Source: Isoetes taiwanensis (taxonomy: Eukaryota > Streptophyta > Lycopodiopsida > Isoetales > Isoetaceae). From it: a stretch of DNA of 64,000 bases. The position numbers and the translations under genes were made by a program. The notes below the pieces were generated by a model that saw only the letters and a program-made list of their open reading frames with translations, had not been told where the DNA came from and ran no database searches. Positions within the stretch are counted from its first letter, which is position 1. Every line of letters begins with the position of its first letter. Location of the stretch: contig JAJEKV010000041.1 of the NCBI GenBank assembly GCA_021234155.1, positions 1,924,447 through 1,988,446 on the forward strand, written 5' to 3'. This document shows positions 37,560-51,741 of the stretch, piece after piece.

Positions 37560-37988
37560 ACAGAATCGTTGCTATATTTTAGTGGTGATGGTACTGAGAA
37601 TCAGGAATGGATATAGAAAGGAAAGAACTAAAAGATTAACTGGCGGTTGGAATTAAAATCAAGGTCCTTTGAGGCTTTAGGGATGAGAGAGCCCAACTCC
37701 CAAATGGCACCTTTGTGTCAAAGCCAGGGAGCTAAGCCAAGAAATCAGTCATGGGATAGTAATAAGTGGCTCTAAAATTAGTGATGAAAATGAGCTTAGA
37801 ATTGGCCCATTAACAATTTCAAAAATATAATGGATACCTATCTTGATCTGATTTTATGTCAATGATAATTTCAATAACTTAGCAGCGGCTTGGTCACTCC
37901 AGGGCAAAATCAGAAACCTCTAACCTTCTCTTTTTATTTTGGCGTCTTTAGCAGGTAATTTACAAGAATGAAGAATGGAAATCAGGTA
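37560..37988 (+). pseudogene. LINE-b part before the LTR insertion (copy B)
   Basis: Counterpart of 14040-14472 with many indels; no continuous frame remains, but the segment around 37780-37850 (AGTGATGAAAATGAGC) aligns closely. Confidence 0.6.
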
Positions 37989-40900
37989 TTCTACGAACAT
38001 AGGTTAGGCTTATAAGTCATATGTTATATGCATATGTTGGTCCCTAGGTCATAGGACCATTAAACCTAAGGATTAGAAGGACAAGTGGCATAAGGAGACT
38101 CCAAGTCCATATGCATGCATGCGGACATGTGGCGGCATGCCTGGGGCCTTCCATTACCCTATATAAAGAGATCATGGATCTCAAGAAGAGGAGAGCCATG
38201 AAGAATGGATTGCAGGAGCGATTAGAGAAGCTTCTGCGATGTTGCGGTATTGATGGGATCAACACAAGTTTGGTGTGAAATTCCCAAGGGACTCGGTGAG
38301 TCGAGGGGTTGGCATGGTATTAAAACTTAGCGTTCAATAGGTTATAACATTGGTAGCCGACTGGGGTTGATCGCGGGTTGTTGCGCCTTGATTAGGCGAG
38401 AACGGAGCTTGATTACGGAGCATCCACGATGCAGCGTTGGCCTTAGAATCGTTCTTGAGCTCTGAGGACACGAAGCCAATATGAAATCATGTCGCGATCT
38501 CTGCGGGCAAGCGGGCTTGCCTAAATCATGTTTGGGGCGGAAAGCGGATTTTGCAAAACAGCCTGGGTTGGAACGAAATTTCGACGGCGTTTGGAACGAA
38601 ATGCTTACGCAAATTTTAGGTAGCAATCCGTCTGCAAGCGGCCGGGAGTGGTCGATCTTGGGCGGCACGGAATCACGACCGTGATTACGAGATTACCGGT
38701 CTGTGATTTTGCTAAAGGGTAACGGGGCCGTATCAGCCCATTAAAAAATCGGGGTTTTGTTCCCGTTATCAACCATTAAAATTAAAGGGAGGTTTTAATG
38801 GGTTGTTACTTCTGAAGTAGTTAATATTTCACGATTTAGCTAATGTTGGTACTGGTTAGACTGAAAAGTAATGAACAGAATGAGCACTTGTTGGTATTAC
38901 CACCCTCTTGCATTCTTGCTGGGTTTCTTTGAAAGGGAAATAGGTTGTAACATTGATGCTAGCACTCAAAGTGTTAGGTGGTTTAAATCATGGCAGTCGG
39001 GGCTCGATGGTGGAACTGGGCAGAACCACACAGGAGATGGGCACGCCTGCAGGCATGTGAGCCATGGCAATATAAGACCCCTAGAGCTTTGGTTTTAATT
39101 GATTTGATATCGGAGGGTTCTTTTGACGTCTTTTCACGTCTAAAGACTAAGAGGGTATGTTTTAACAAAGTTGTGCCTCAAAGATCCTTTCAATGAGTGC
39201 ATCATAGAGGGTGTCATGATGGATGAAAGCACCCACAGTGTGTGGTGAGAAACTAGAAATAGAATGGGTCAATGTTGAATGTTGTTGCGTGATAACCCAT
39301 GATGCGGGATCATTGGCTCGATCTTGGGTAGGGTGAGTGAGGTTGCATGGTACCGCTGTGATCCTTGGCAAGGGGAATTGGTGGCTGGACCTGTACTAGT
39401 GAGCTCAGGGGTCACTGGTGCGACCTCACAGTTTTGTGCTGAAGTGCACAATGTTACAGGAAATATTGTGGATACTAGTTCTTCCTTGAATGCTAGGACT
39501 TGGTTACTTGGAGGTTGTGGTGCTGAGATTAAAATTGGACATCTTGGAGCGAGCTTTTGGGCCAGGGGTGGGAGTCTAACTGATTCCTTGGAACGTAGTA
39601 ACACTTAGAATAAACAACACTTGTGAGAGGTGTTGAGAATAAGATCCTTGATTCAGGAGGAATTTGAAGGTTGAGGTTTTGTAGCTATGATATAACTCTT
39701 ATAAGCACCAGGAAGGATCTTGGTTGCATAAAGGGAAGGTGGCGATAGGTGCTTAAATTTGGAAATGCTGAAGAAAGATTCCCAGAAGAGACATCGCCTT
39801 ACAAATCTGCGATTGTTGGGTCAAGAAAATAACCTTCAGCAAATTGAACGTCTACACATGGGAATCTATAAAGTTTAGTATAGCTAAGGATTGTAGCTGG
39901 CAGCATCCTAGAGAATACAGGTTGCGTCTTGATGGGGTTTGAGAACTTAGCCGGTGAGAAACTATAAGATAGTATTTACGAAGCAACTTGTTAATCATTT
40001 GGGGTTCTTAAGGCATGAAGAAATGAAATAAAAAACAAGCAGTTCAACTGGGATCATGGTTTCTGTTGGATTATTGTATGGTTAGTGATTTGATTAATAA
40101 ATTCTTAAGGGATGGATCAGGCTACAATATGATTGATTGAATGTCTGGTTCCATAAACTCTGCACTATGCCGAAACTAAGATCTGCAGTTGAGGTTGAAA
40201 GTCTCAATATCTCTTGTTTGGAAACAAAGAATATTAGTAGAGTTATGTTCTACATCCTATGCAACTAGGGTTGTGAATACATCTTGTACTTGATATGTTC
40301 AGCGGGGCTTGGTGGCTGCCCAGCAATTACTTAATATATAATTTGGGCTTATATAGGTATTGAGATCTTATTTTATGCCCATAGCCATAGATTGTAGAAA
40401 CAATGAATATGTGTTATTAGAACAAGTAGTCAAATTGACTTTATGGCACATAATTCAAACCAAATAATTGGATCCTATCTGTGAATTTCCATTTATTGAA
40501 GAGTATTCACTTTCAGAGAGGATCTCGATGAGAACTGGCCAGGTATAAGGAGCCAGTTTCACCCGCACAGGTGTCTTGAGGGTTGGTACTAGCAATAGTT
40601 GAAAGTGTATTACGGGAAATCAAAGCCCATAAAGAATCTTGAATGAGTTCAAGTACTGAATTAGGGTTAGCTGAGGAAGCTTTGGCGAGGGTCCCACGTA
40701 AATGCTTGGTGGACCAATTAAAGTTGCGATTGACTTAGGTAAGTCATAGCAGTGCAACCATAAAGGACTATTGAGAAAATTAAAGGAATGACTTGGGTTA
40801 GCTCTAAACCAAAACATGAAAAGCAGAAGCTAGGCACAACAAGAGCCCCTAATGAGTTCATTATGGAAAACATGGTGGTATCATTGGAAGTGGTGAAACC

Positions 40901-43451
40901 AAGGTCCACGTAATTCTATATGTTAGAGTTTGCACCATGAATGAAAATTAATTAAGTGTTAAGCGAGTTGCTTGATTTTTTTTATGAACTACTGTGTGTC
41001 AAACACATATGTGTATGAATAGATCTTGATTGATGTATGGATGGAGCATAATGGTGCTTCACTTATGATGCAATGGTCCCCTAGGAGATCGATGATGCCT
41101 ATTGAAAAGATCATTTAGAGCTAAGTCTGGTGACTTATGTCAAGTGAGAGAGTAGTTCCGTGATGAGAATCTACTAGAATCATGATCTTTAAGAGTCAAT
41201 ATGGCATGAGAGCATCAAAATACCCCAAATTAAGCATGTAAGAGACCTAGAAGTGGTCCTACGCCAATCGTTGGTTGGGCTTACAGAATCAATTTAAATT
41301 GATGATGCATTACTTGGGGTGTTAGCTATGGAAGCCAACAAAGTTAAGTAAGGTAGTTAGACCCGTTGGCTCTATAGAAAGGTGTGAGCATAGACTTAAG
41401 GTCTTCTTGCTCAATCTTGCAAAAGCAAGGTATTTGGGTTCTAGTGAGGCTTCACTAGGAACACCACCATACAATGAGCCCAGGGAATAGTCAAAAACTC
41501 TTATAAGCAAGGCTTAGAAATTGGTAAAAAGAAAACTCTATTAGTATATCATCCAAGCTGAGTGATAGATAAGTTTCTATGTCGAAATTTGTAAATTGGA
41601 TGCATATGACTTTAGAATTCACTTCAAAAAGCAAGATTGTGATTTTTTTGAAAGAGGGTGAGAAAAAGGATTTTCCTAACTTATTCTACCCTAAGGAAAA
41701 GGGGTCCTGGCCCCGGAATGTGAATGTGGAACCCAAAATTGTTGAGGAAAGGGTTAGCCTAATAAAGTATCTGAAGGTTGTCGGACTTAGGAAGAATGTT
41801 TTCCTAGAGGAATGGCGTTATCTTTGGCGGGGCGAGCATGCCATGGAGACCTAAAGGAAGTCTGAACCATCACTACTTGTTATCAAAGTAGTATACATGA
41901 ATATAAAGGATTCTTGAGATGCTTGGAAGAATCAACTATGGGAGTTTGTGATAGAGAATCCGATTAGCCATAATTGGTGTCTTGGGTTTTATAGAGCAAA
42001 GGTCTCTAGAAATGCAAGGATTAACACGGGGTTAATGTTGCAAAAAATCTCGATAAATATTCAGTGTAAGTGGTACAATTATTAGAATCTTGTTTCTAGT
42101 GAATTTGCAGGGGAGTCTATGAGGTCATTACCTTTATGTATTGCTTATAAAGCCGGGGTCTTTTGTAGCATAGTATTCTTAGATGCAGGATCAAGAATAT
42201 TGAATTCACCGATTAGTGAATTCACATGACTAACATCGGTACTTAGTTGCGAGTGTCAACTAAGGGATAAAAGTAGACCTCTGTTCTAGTCAAAAGTTGG
42301 TACATGCGTCATAAAAACCTGGGTTCTTGGCAGAAGAATAGACGCAAAGGTTCAAATAGGTATTATAATACTAGTGGCAAGGTAAGAACAGAGACCGTGA
42401 ATTATAGATGTCCTGATATGTTGGACTCAGGAAGGGTCAATGAAGGCGACAGCATATGAGTTGAGTTAGAACTTATGAATGGATTGAAGTGTGCCCTATT
42501 CCATAGAAGTCAACTCAAAGGAAAGCAATATTGTCCAAAGATTGTGTGTGCTCTAGCCCTTAGCTGCGAGGTAACTCTGAGGGGCAGATTCTAGACACTC
42601 GCGTTAGGAATTTGCTTGGCAAGAGTATTGCAGATGCTAGATCTTGTGGATTGGGTCGCTTCCCCAAAGGCCACATGGGAAAGTGAAGTGTACATGCAGC
42701 CAAATCCTCGCGCCGACTCAAAGATACTTGGAAATGTACGAAGGGATTGGTGGAGTCAATAGCAGGGTCGATTACTAAAACTAAAATTAGAGACTTGCAT
42801 CAAGGATGATGACAAGTAGGGCGTCCGCTAAGAATAGGCTATGAAACCATGATCACGGGGTGATCCGAGGAGCAGGTTTTGGAAGGACTAGAGGATGAGA
42901 GCATGATCACCGGGGTGGTCAGGGAGTTTCTGAGGGCCGGGAAGACAAAACCATGATCACGAGGTGATTTAGGGAAAGGGGTTTCAAAAATGGACTAGAT
43001 GGTGAAACCATGAATCCTTGGGTGACCAGGGAATGGGTTTCCAAGATACTCCGTGATCCTTGAGGACCAAGGTTGAAGGGAGAGTGTATTTTACTGACAC
43101 TGGGTTGGGCCCTGAAGTCATATGTTATATGCATATGTTGGTCCCTAAGGTAGGACCATTAAACCTAAGAGTTAGAGGTTTAGGGACAAGTGGCATAAGG
43201 AGACTCAAGAGTTATATGCATGCATCTTGACATGTGTGACATGCCACAAGTAGGTACCCTATATAAGAGATCATGGATCTCAAGAAGAGGCCATGAAGAA
43301 TCGTAAAGGAGCGATTAGAAGCTATATGATGTTGCGGTATTGATCCGGGGGGATCAATACAAGTTTTATTAGGGTCCAAAGGGACTGAGGGAGTAGAAAG
43401 GAATCCGGGGGGTTCATAGTAGCCAAACTTGGCCGGATTCGATAGGTTATA
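37989..43451 (+). mobile_element. LARD-like LTR element (copy B)
   Basis: Counterpart of 14473-20124, inserted at the same place in LINE-b, so it was present before the duplication. LTRs lie at about 37989-38348 and 43089-43451. The LTR start, primer-binding site, target duplication and purine tract are all altered by small indels and substitutions relative to copy A. The only longer frame, 41579-41854, has no recognised domain and is absent in copy A because of indels, so I do not treat it as a gene. Confidence 0.8.
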
Positions 43452-44725
43452 TGACTGGATGGATTACGCCTCTGAGGATTTTTCAAAGCAAGTTTCGACA
43501 TCATTGGAAGCTATATTCTAAATATTGCTAATGCGTTTCTTCTCGAAACAGTTGGATATGAGGACTAACATTAGCTTAATCATCCCTTATCCCAAGTTTC
43601 TCAATCGTTCTCCTTTTTCTTCTTCGGACCTATCTCTCTTACTAATGTTTACGTACCAATGATAGAGGCAATCACTCAAAGGTTAGGATATATCCTCAAC
43701 AATATCATCGGTCTTGGCAAATCAGCCTACCTCAATGGGAGAAACATCTTAGACAATGTTGCCACGCTCCTTTAGGCCTCGGTTATTGTGAAATACTCTA
43801 GCTAAGCACTTGCCAAGTTGGATATCACTAAAGTTTTGATACATTGAATTGAAAATTTTTGGAACTTTGTTGCAAAAAATGGGTTTTCAATCTCCAACTT
43901 CATCAGGCTCTTCTTGGTCATTCTTCATAAATATTGAATGCAGTCCATTCTTGAAATCAAAGGGTATCAAGCAAGGCTGCCCTCGAGTTCTCTTCTCTTC
44001 ATCATAATCATAGAAACTCTCCATGTGATTCAAAGAGCTAAAGTGGTGGCTGACATCACAAGTTTGCATCTTCCTCCCAATGTCATGACTGCCCATGGAC
44101 ATTTTCGCAGGATGATACTTTTCTTCTCCTCTATGGACCTTGAATCCATTAACCAAGCCAAAGCTTCTTCTCATTGGCCATTGCTCATCTTTGTAAAATC
44201 AATCTGCCCAATTTCAAGCTTCTTGTTCATAATCGGGACCTTGGAACTCAATCTACCTCTCTTCTTGGTTGTAACTTCAATCCTCCGATTCCTACTCCAT
44301 AATGCTTGGCATCCCTATTTTGCCATCGAGTCAATGATACAATTGAGCTCTAAATTTTGGGCTTGTTGAGAAGTTTTATCACAAAGTGAGGCTCTTTAAA
44401 ATCCAACTATCTTTTCCAAAGGCTGCCGAGTTGTACTTGCCTTTCGGTCATTGTCTCTACTCATACAATCTTTCTTTGTCACGGCTCTAAAAGCGGTTTA
44501 CAAGAAACTTCAAGGGCTTCCTTGGCGATTGTTAATGCGTGGAAATAACAAAGGTGCTGAACCTCAATTTCAATGGAAGAATGTTGCAAACCAAAACATA
44601 TGAAGGGCTTGGGAATCATTAACATCGAGAAGCATGCAACTACCCTAGCATAAATACTTCTTGGAGGCGATCACTAGAGACATCAAACACCCGGTTGTTC
44701 TCTTCAATCACTATATCAAGAATTA
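43452..44725 (+). pseudogene. LINE-b part after the LTR insertion (copy B)
   Basis: Counterpart of 20125-21400. GYQARL (from GIKQGC by frameshift) and the region around 43938-44369 align base by base. More indels than in copy A, with the FADD box broken. Confidence 0.65.
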
Positions 44726-46649
44726 ACAAACAATTGCTATAATAATTGTTGTTTGTACCACTGGTACCCCGACTTCTCTCTTGAAAGGCGACATTAAAAC
44801 AATCCCTCCTCCCCTCCCCTCCCTCTCCCCCGATTATTTGAGAAAAATGAAGAATTGTTTGGAAGGGATCATGATACACCTACTTCAAATCGTTCAGTAG
44901 TAATGAATGCAAATCCCAGTTCCATGGCTTTACTTGAAGTTGATCAATCACGGATATCTATTGTCTTCCTAATGAATTGTCATATTTCGAACGGATTACA
45001 TGAATTAATCACTTATCCCATTCCAATGAATGATTATGATTCTATACAGTTCGTATATCCATAATTTGCTGGCGAAGACACTCATTGACAAGGTAGGATC
45101 AAACCCCCCTCCTCCCCTTAAAAAAAAGAAAAGAAAAATCAAATCGAACTTGGACAATATCGATTAAAAAAGAAAATAGAAACTAATAATTAGGCAATTA
45201 GCACAAAGTTTGGACACCATATTTTCCAAGCTTTCTAAGACAATAACATCCATTATAGATATGCATTAAACCCTATCCTTTGCATGACATAAAATGCAAT
45301 AATAAGAATAGAATAAATTCTTACTAAGAATGAGGGGAAAGCCAAGAGAAACAAAGACAAAGGCAAGAGAAACAATTTTGGATGTCATGGTTGAAAGCTA
45401 TAAAAGGGATCAAATGACAAAATATATTGAGCATCATTGTTAAGACACTGCCATAGCCAACTATAAAGCCAAAACCTCTAAAGAAACAATGCCTTGGCGG
45501 AAATATTCTACATGTTCTAACTTTCAAATTGGTCACCTAATTCCAATGAGTCGATTGAAATGCTCTAACTTGCCAATTGGTCACCCTAGTTCAATGAGTT
45601 GCTTCCGGACATATGCAACATGGAAGTTGGATCACCATTTCTCATTGATGGTTAATCTAATGGTACCATGTTGCATCCCCTCTAAAGTTGGCATTCAGCG
45701 TTCGGAGAGAAACAAATTTTATAGGTCATTACCCGTTTTGTTCTTTCCTCCGTTTTTGTCCTTCCCCTTCGTTTTCTCCATCACCCTCTTAGAGCTCCCA
45801 TAGATCTTCGTCTTGGAGCTCAATCAATATGTTAGCTCTGCGCCTAGTATTTCTAGCTTGTGAAGAGGGTGATTCTCTGCACCATGTCAGCTCAAGAAGA
45901 TGACCAATAAAAAAAAATTCAAAGAGGAGGGCCAAATGGGGCTTCCATGTTGTCAAATAATGGACAATGGGTCCCTTCCTCCTTTGGTTGGAAGGGACCA
46001 CAAAAAACGAAGGAGTCCACGTTCGTCCCCAATACATAGAAGTTCCGCTTTATAAAGATCGCCTTGTGGTTGTGACAATATAAAGGACAATTTATGGAAA
46101 ACCTAGTAATTGAATATCATCAAGGGGAATTTATTTTTTTTTTTTCTTTTTTTTTTTCGTGTTTGCACAAACATGCATTGAGACTGAAGCAATTTTAGAG
46201 TCCATCTACGCCAGCTAGGGCTTTTGTCCACATAGATCACGAAGCATCCGATATCATCTAGCGCTGTGAAAACCTTTCGTTAACAATCGTTGCTGAAGCA
46301 TTGCTTCACGTGAATTGGAGTAATTCAAATTAGGAACGGCATGTCAAACGATTTCGACAAGACGAGTCTTGGAGATGTTCGATGCAGGCAAACCTTTATT
46401 TGGTAAATCGATTTTAATGATGAAACCCAGCTACGTATCTTGAGATTCCGACTTATTGGCATTAATTAAAAGATCCAAGTGTTTTAAAAGGAATCCAGAA
46501 CGGACACAGATTTTGCCATGGTTTTTCGTGCAAGTCAGCATTCGAAAGTTTCCTCTGTTTAACAATTTCAATTCGTCCATCAATTTCCCTTTTCTTAACA
46601 ATTCCTCCTTTCAATGGTTCATTTTCGTTTCTGTTGGTCCCTGGTAATC

Positions 46650-46895
46650 TTTGCTTTTTAAAAATTTGCTTAACCAAAGGTCCCTTGTGTTCTCACCTTG
46701 GTCCTTCCTCCCTTCATTTATTCTTCCTTGGTCCATCATTTCTTTTTGTTCTTTCGTTTTTTTTTTTTTTTTTTTTGTGCTGATAGTTTTTTTTCTTTGC
46801 TTTTTAAAAATTTGCTTAACCAAAGGTCCCTTGTGTTCTCACCTTGGTCCTTCCTCCTTCATTTATTCTTCCTTGGTCCATCATTTCTTTTTGTT

Positions 46896-46933
<38 letters not shown>
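46650..46933. repeat. Two-unit direct repeat ending in poly(T) (copy B)
   Basis: Same two units as in copy A at 23369-23645; the second T run is longer here (about 36) and is followed by GTGTTGATAGTTATT. Confidence 0.7.
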
Positions 46934-47618
46934 TGTTGATAGTTATTTTTGGAGTCTCCTGGTTTCTTAAGGTTGGCATTACCAAATAAGCATGGGATAC
47001 ATGCTTCACCCAAATCTTGCCCTATAAGAGGCTTATGGTTTAGATAAGTGCTCATGTTTTTCTCTAAGGTTTCAATAATATGAAATTTATCTTTCTCCCA
47101 CCAAAGACTGCTTTGATGCTTTCCTGCAAAAGCAGGTTTTGTGGTAGTCGCATTGTACTTTAGATGGTACAAGTGGTGCTTGCTAAAGTGATCAATTATA
47201 GTTATTGGTTTGACATTCTTCTAATTGTTTCAAAGATTTAGTGAAGACATTCACAAATCGTTGTCAAGTTGTCAAGCAAAATTCCCCTCCATGTTCGATT
47301 AAGGTCTTGGTCATCTCTTCCATGAATAAAAGAGGAAATGTTGCCTTAGATGTTGCAAAATTTGGAGTGTTTATAGCGATAGCTTCTCTTAAAGACACAA
47401 CTTCCACCAGTTCATGAATAAGTATGTTGCTGCAAAGCAGAGGGATGCGATGATGATTCCTTGGACCCATGTAGCAAGAAACTAAAGTCATGGGTGCATT
47501 AATTGAAGTGTTCAAAATGGGAATAGGGCATGGATTAGAAGTGACATAGTAAGAAGAGCATCTATGCATGCCTTTATTAGTAAGGAATAGTTTGCATATG
47601 CTCAAGTCCAGACAGACG

Positions 47619-47678
<60 letters not shown>
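47619..47678. repeat. (GATA)15 microsatellite (copy B)
   Basis: Fifteen perfect GATA units, one more than in copy A. Confidence 0.9.
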
Positions 47679-47680
<2 letters not shown>

Positions 47681-48029
47681 TGCTTTTAAATGGATTGCAT
47701 CTCAAAGAGCTAGGGTGTAGTGACAATTCAATCTTAGAACCAACAAAGCGTGGGTTACATTACAAGCGGAGGCAACTATATGGTTGGTTGTATTTCTAGA
47801 CCAAAATAATTATGCTTTTCTCTTGCATTGCTGAAGCACTCAAATTATACCAACTAAATTCCTAGCGTAGTAACCAAACGTGCCTTTGACTAGTTTTTTT
47901 TGTAGGCAAGTCAATTTGAATTACTTTTGTTCCTGAAATTAAACTCTAAAAGCTATACATCTATCTTAATAACAATTGCCACTACCTTTTCAAAAGACAA
48001 TGCTGTTCCTTCATAAAACTGCTTTGCCT

Positions 48030-51000
48030 TTTAGTGCTTGCTTTTGTACTGTGGATTCCACATGCGGCTCTTGCAAGCTCTAAAAGATCGGGTGGTTTTG
48101 GAAGATTTGTTGCAATACCTACATCAAAGTGAATGCACAATGAGAAAACTTGGGACTACCTCAATATATGCAGTTAACAAAAATGAGAATTGGAAAATAA
48201 CAGTACCAAGCTCATAGGCCTTGTTTGCAACAGCTTTTGCAACATGTGCAGACACTTCTCGTATCTTGTGGAAGGGGGGATAGATTAAGCCAACTGCACG
48301 ATCATCATCTGTCACCTGGGAAGCAAGTGCATCGGCTGCAAAAACCAGGTCCAACGTATCACTTGTTCAATCCAAAAAAAGAAACAACAATTTATTAAAT
48401 CTGCAGAAGGATGCTAGGGTTTATGGGGTCAACTAACACAAATATGCTTTATAACAGCTAAGGCTGAGCAGTATGCCACCTGGAGATTAAGTGATAAAGG
48501 AAACGAAAGGTAATCTTCGTAAGTCTACCTGCTGCAAGAAATATCTCATCTCGAATGATGTTTTGTGCCACTGAGAAGGCAACCTAAACCAAGACCTGGA
48601 AAGATGTAAGCATGGTTGCCTACAAAAGTAAAATTGACCAGTCAGTTAGAAATTTGCACACATTCGATGCCTGAAATGGCTAATCTGAAGGATACTAACT
48701 TGACCAGGCCTGAAAAGCCTTTCACCAATCTTCAATGGTGGAAAAAGTATGCTACTAGCAAAAACAGCACAGCCCTGGAAATAATGCACCAAGCAGGATG
48801 CCAAAACTAGCTCAAATTCAAAATCATCACTTCCAAAAGAAACAATATAGGAGCAAAGATGATAATGGGGTGTAAAGCTGCTGTACATTGGTCCAAGTGT
48901 AGACCTCTTCCAGTAACCATTCTTTTCTTCCTTAGAACGGAGATGGGAAAAATTACAGGTCTCTATATTTTAATCGGGATAACAATAGTCAGGATGCTCA
49001 CGAGAATCACATAAGGAATCATACATGTAACAAGACACTACCTTAGAAAATTTTGTCAATGCTTAGCCGCATATCTCCTTTGTGAAGCTTTTAGACTTTC
49101 TGATACACCAATCACCACTGTCGGGCGAAATGGTCTTGGCAAAAAATCATACTACTAGAAACTGTCTCTCTTTTCCTTTATGAAACTTGAATTTCTCTTA
49201 TTTTTGAAATATAACCTACTTTCATTCTATCTGTGAGCAATTAGTGATTTTGTTCCCTTAAAATAACAGATGGTTTCCAAGATACAGAAAATTTTGAGGA
49301 CTTAATAACAAATTATCTTTTTTCAGAAATATTACTGCAAAAGGTAATGGACTACCTTAATTGAAGATAAAAGGTCATGCTGGTCTGTGTGTTCCTTAGC
49401 AAATGGAAGTTTGTGACTAGCAAGACTCTCCATCCCTTGATTTGGTTATGAGTCCCTGTCTCATGAAGCACACACCTCAATCCTAAGGATGCATAATATG
49501 ATGTATATATAGAAACCAAAAAGATCTTCTACCTCAGAGTCCACCATCCATATCCTCTGTCTTGCATCCTGTATTGATATGCTTGCCTGAAAATCAAGTT
49601 GACATCTTTCGGGTAAAAAGATTATTTACACAGGAAAATAGAAAGAAAAAGTTCCACAATCACCTCCTTACTGATGTAAGAGTGGCAAATAACCTCAAGT
49701 GCCTCGGTTCCAATCTGTAAAATAAATGCAGAAGAAATGGAACATGCAATCAATAAGATAGGGCATGTACCCAAAATCTATCTGCCCAGACCATACCGTA
49801 AGTCAACCAAAATTCTGGTAAATCTAATTTACTAGAGACTCCATTACATAGGAATACAGCCGATAAAAGATTAAATACAATCCATTAAAGATTTTCATCA
49901 TCAGAACGTGGAGACATAAAGGTTAAGACTGCTTAACTAGATGATCATTGGCAGCTCAAATCTAGTGCACATCTTAAAGTTCTTTTTTGGAATGTGGTCC
50001 ATATGAGTATTAAACACTTCAGACGAGTGAGTGATCCATTCATTACCTTCCCTGCACCATGAAAAGATATGTTTGATCTGAAACTCGGCCCCCAGATAAG
50101 GGCAATGCACCTATCCTCCAGCAAATTACAATAGCCCCTATCCCTAATCATGGATCAACTTAAGAGGATTAATTAAGAATACATTGAAGAAAAGAGATAT
50201 GGCATAAGATACCTGAATATCATCATTGAAGACAAGATGGCTTCGCGGTACTGGAATGAGATTTGAATCATTGTCATTTGAGAAAAGTCCTTGAACTGCA
50301 CGGCGTCATTGGCAAACACAGCCAAAACGAGTAAACAGTAGTAACTGATTCACCGCCTATTACTATAAAGTTCAATGGCTTACATCAATAAGCACTTTCT
50401 CTCCATAGCGGGCTTTTGGCAGCTTCCATAAACTCATCAACTAGTTCATCATATTGCTGTTGGAAGAACATCCATATTTGAGTTTACTTGAAATTCAGAT
50501 GATTGACTGCACCCAAGTTCACAGATCCCACAACACATCAGCCCTATAATATATCATAAAGAGAAAGGAGCTGCTTGCTCTCCCTGGACACGCTTTTGCG
50601 TAGTCCTGGATAGAAGGCATCTTGCAGTAATATCTCATTGTTTGTTCCCACATCTATAGTAACTGGCAAGCACTGCAGATCAAGTACAATCAGATCAAGT
50701 ACCTATATAATACAATAGATTTTACATCTTTTTAGTGAGAGTCAACAATACCTCTCAGGATGCAAGCCCGCCACAAGCTGTATAAAGGGCTAATTTGCCT
50801 ACTGGGATCCCCATTGCCTATGGAAATATTTATCAATTAGCTTTAAAGAATACATAAGACCAGCTGAAGACTAGAAAAACACTAACCTGCACCCCAAGGT
50901 CACCAAATTTTGATGTACGTTCTCCATCTGTTACAACAATCACACGGATGCGCTTCTCAGGCCAATTTTTTAACAGTTCCATTACACGTCCCCTGTCTTG

Positions 51001-51741
51001 GATACTTAAGAAAACGCCTCTAGGCCTACGAAACAGAAGGCCATATTTTTGACATACAACTCCAACAGTTGGATGGTACACAACTGGGGAGAATGCTTTC
51101 AATATTCTCCAAAAGAACGCTGATAAAAAGCCTCTCATTATGTTCCTTGAAGAGTTTAAAGTTAGTGATATCCACGTGTACCAATGCAGAACAATAGGTG
51201 AGCTGACCTGCAAAAGCCATCAAGTGAATGTATTTTCTGAAGATCAGATGTGCATTCCTGTAGGTTTGACATTACTCGTTTCACCTGCACATTAGAATAC
51301 AAAACCTCACTATGCACTCTCTACAATTTTAAAACTGAAAGCATGTAACCAAAAAACTACATGCCTGCATATCTTGGTTCATGTAGCCTGGGGGCAAAAG
51401 ACCATGAAGGTAGTGTCTATCACGTTCTGATTTGGTGAATGCCATGCCTTTATTGTATTTGGGATTTCGTAGCAACTCAATTCCACTGCCCATCAAAAAA
51501 GCAACAAAGATGCAATAGACCATTAAAGAAATTGTGGTTGATCTAAAAGGGGCATTTCAGAAAGAAGGGAAGAACCTGAATTACCTCTGCACTGTGCAAC
51601 CCAAGGAGTAGCTGGCCTTTCAGAGCTATCATCCACATTTTCTTGGGTCGAATCATGTTGGTCTCTACGGAAAGACAATCTCCAAATGCTGCATTGAACC
51701 TGCAAGGCTTTTGCCCTTCGGAACAGCTGTTTTTTTGCCAT
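48030..51741 (-). CDS. NADP-malic enzyme-like gene (copy B)
   Basis: Same exon order as copy A, about 99% alike in most exons. Exon 1 (51741-51585) has an uninterrupted start [20 protein letters not shown], rich in Arg/Lys with no acidic residue in the first 25, which looks like a mitochondrial or plastid targeting sequence. One base is then missing near 51597, so the exon end is out of phase. Exon 4 again breaks after ERNERLF. The last exon (from about 48118 down to 48030) reads [16 protein letters not shown] and then shifts, unlike copy A, which ends RMWNPQYRRYR. The Lys at the metal-ligand position (codon 50292-50290) and the GC donor after exon 2 (51365/51364) are the same. Exons 8 and 9 (about 50295-50050) also carry indels. 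No single copy as written has a full frame. Confidence 0.75.

Noticed and set aside
41579..41854. 91-codon frame in the copy B LTR element
   Set aside because: It is absent as a frame in copy A because of indels, has no domain, and lies in a non-coding element.
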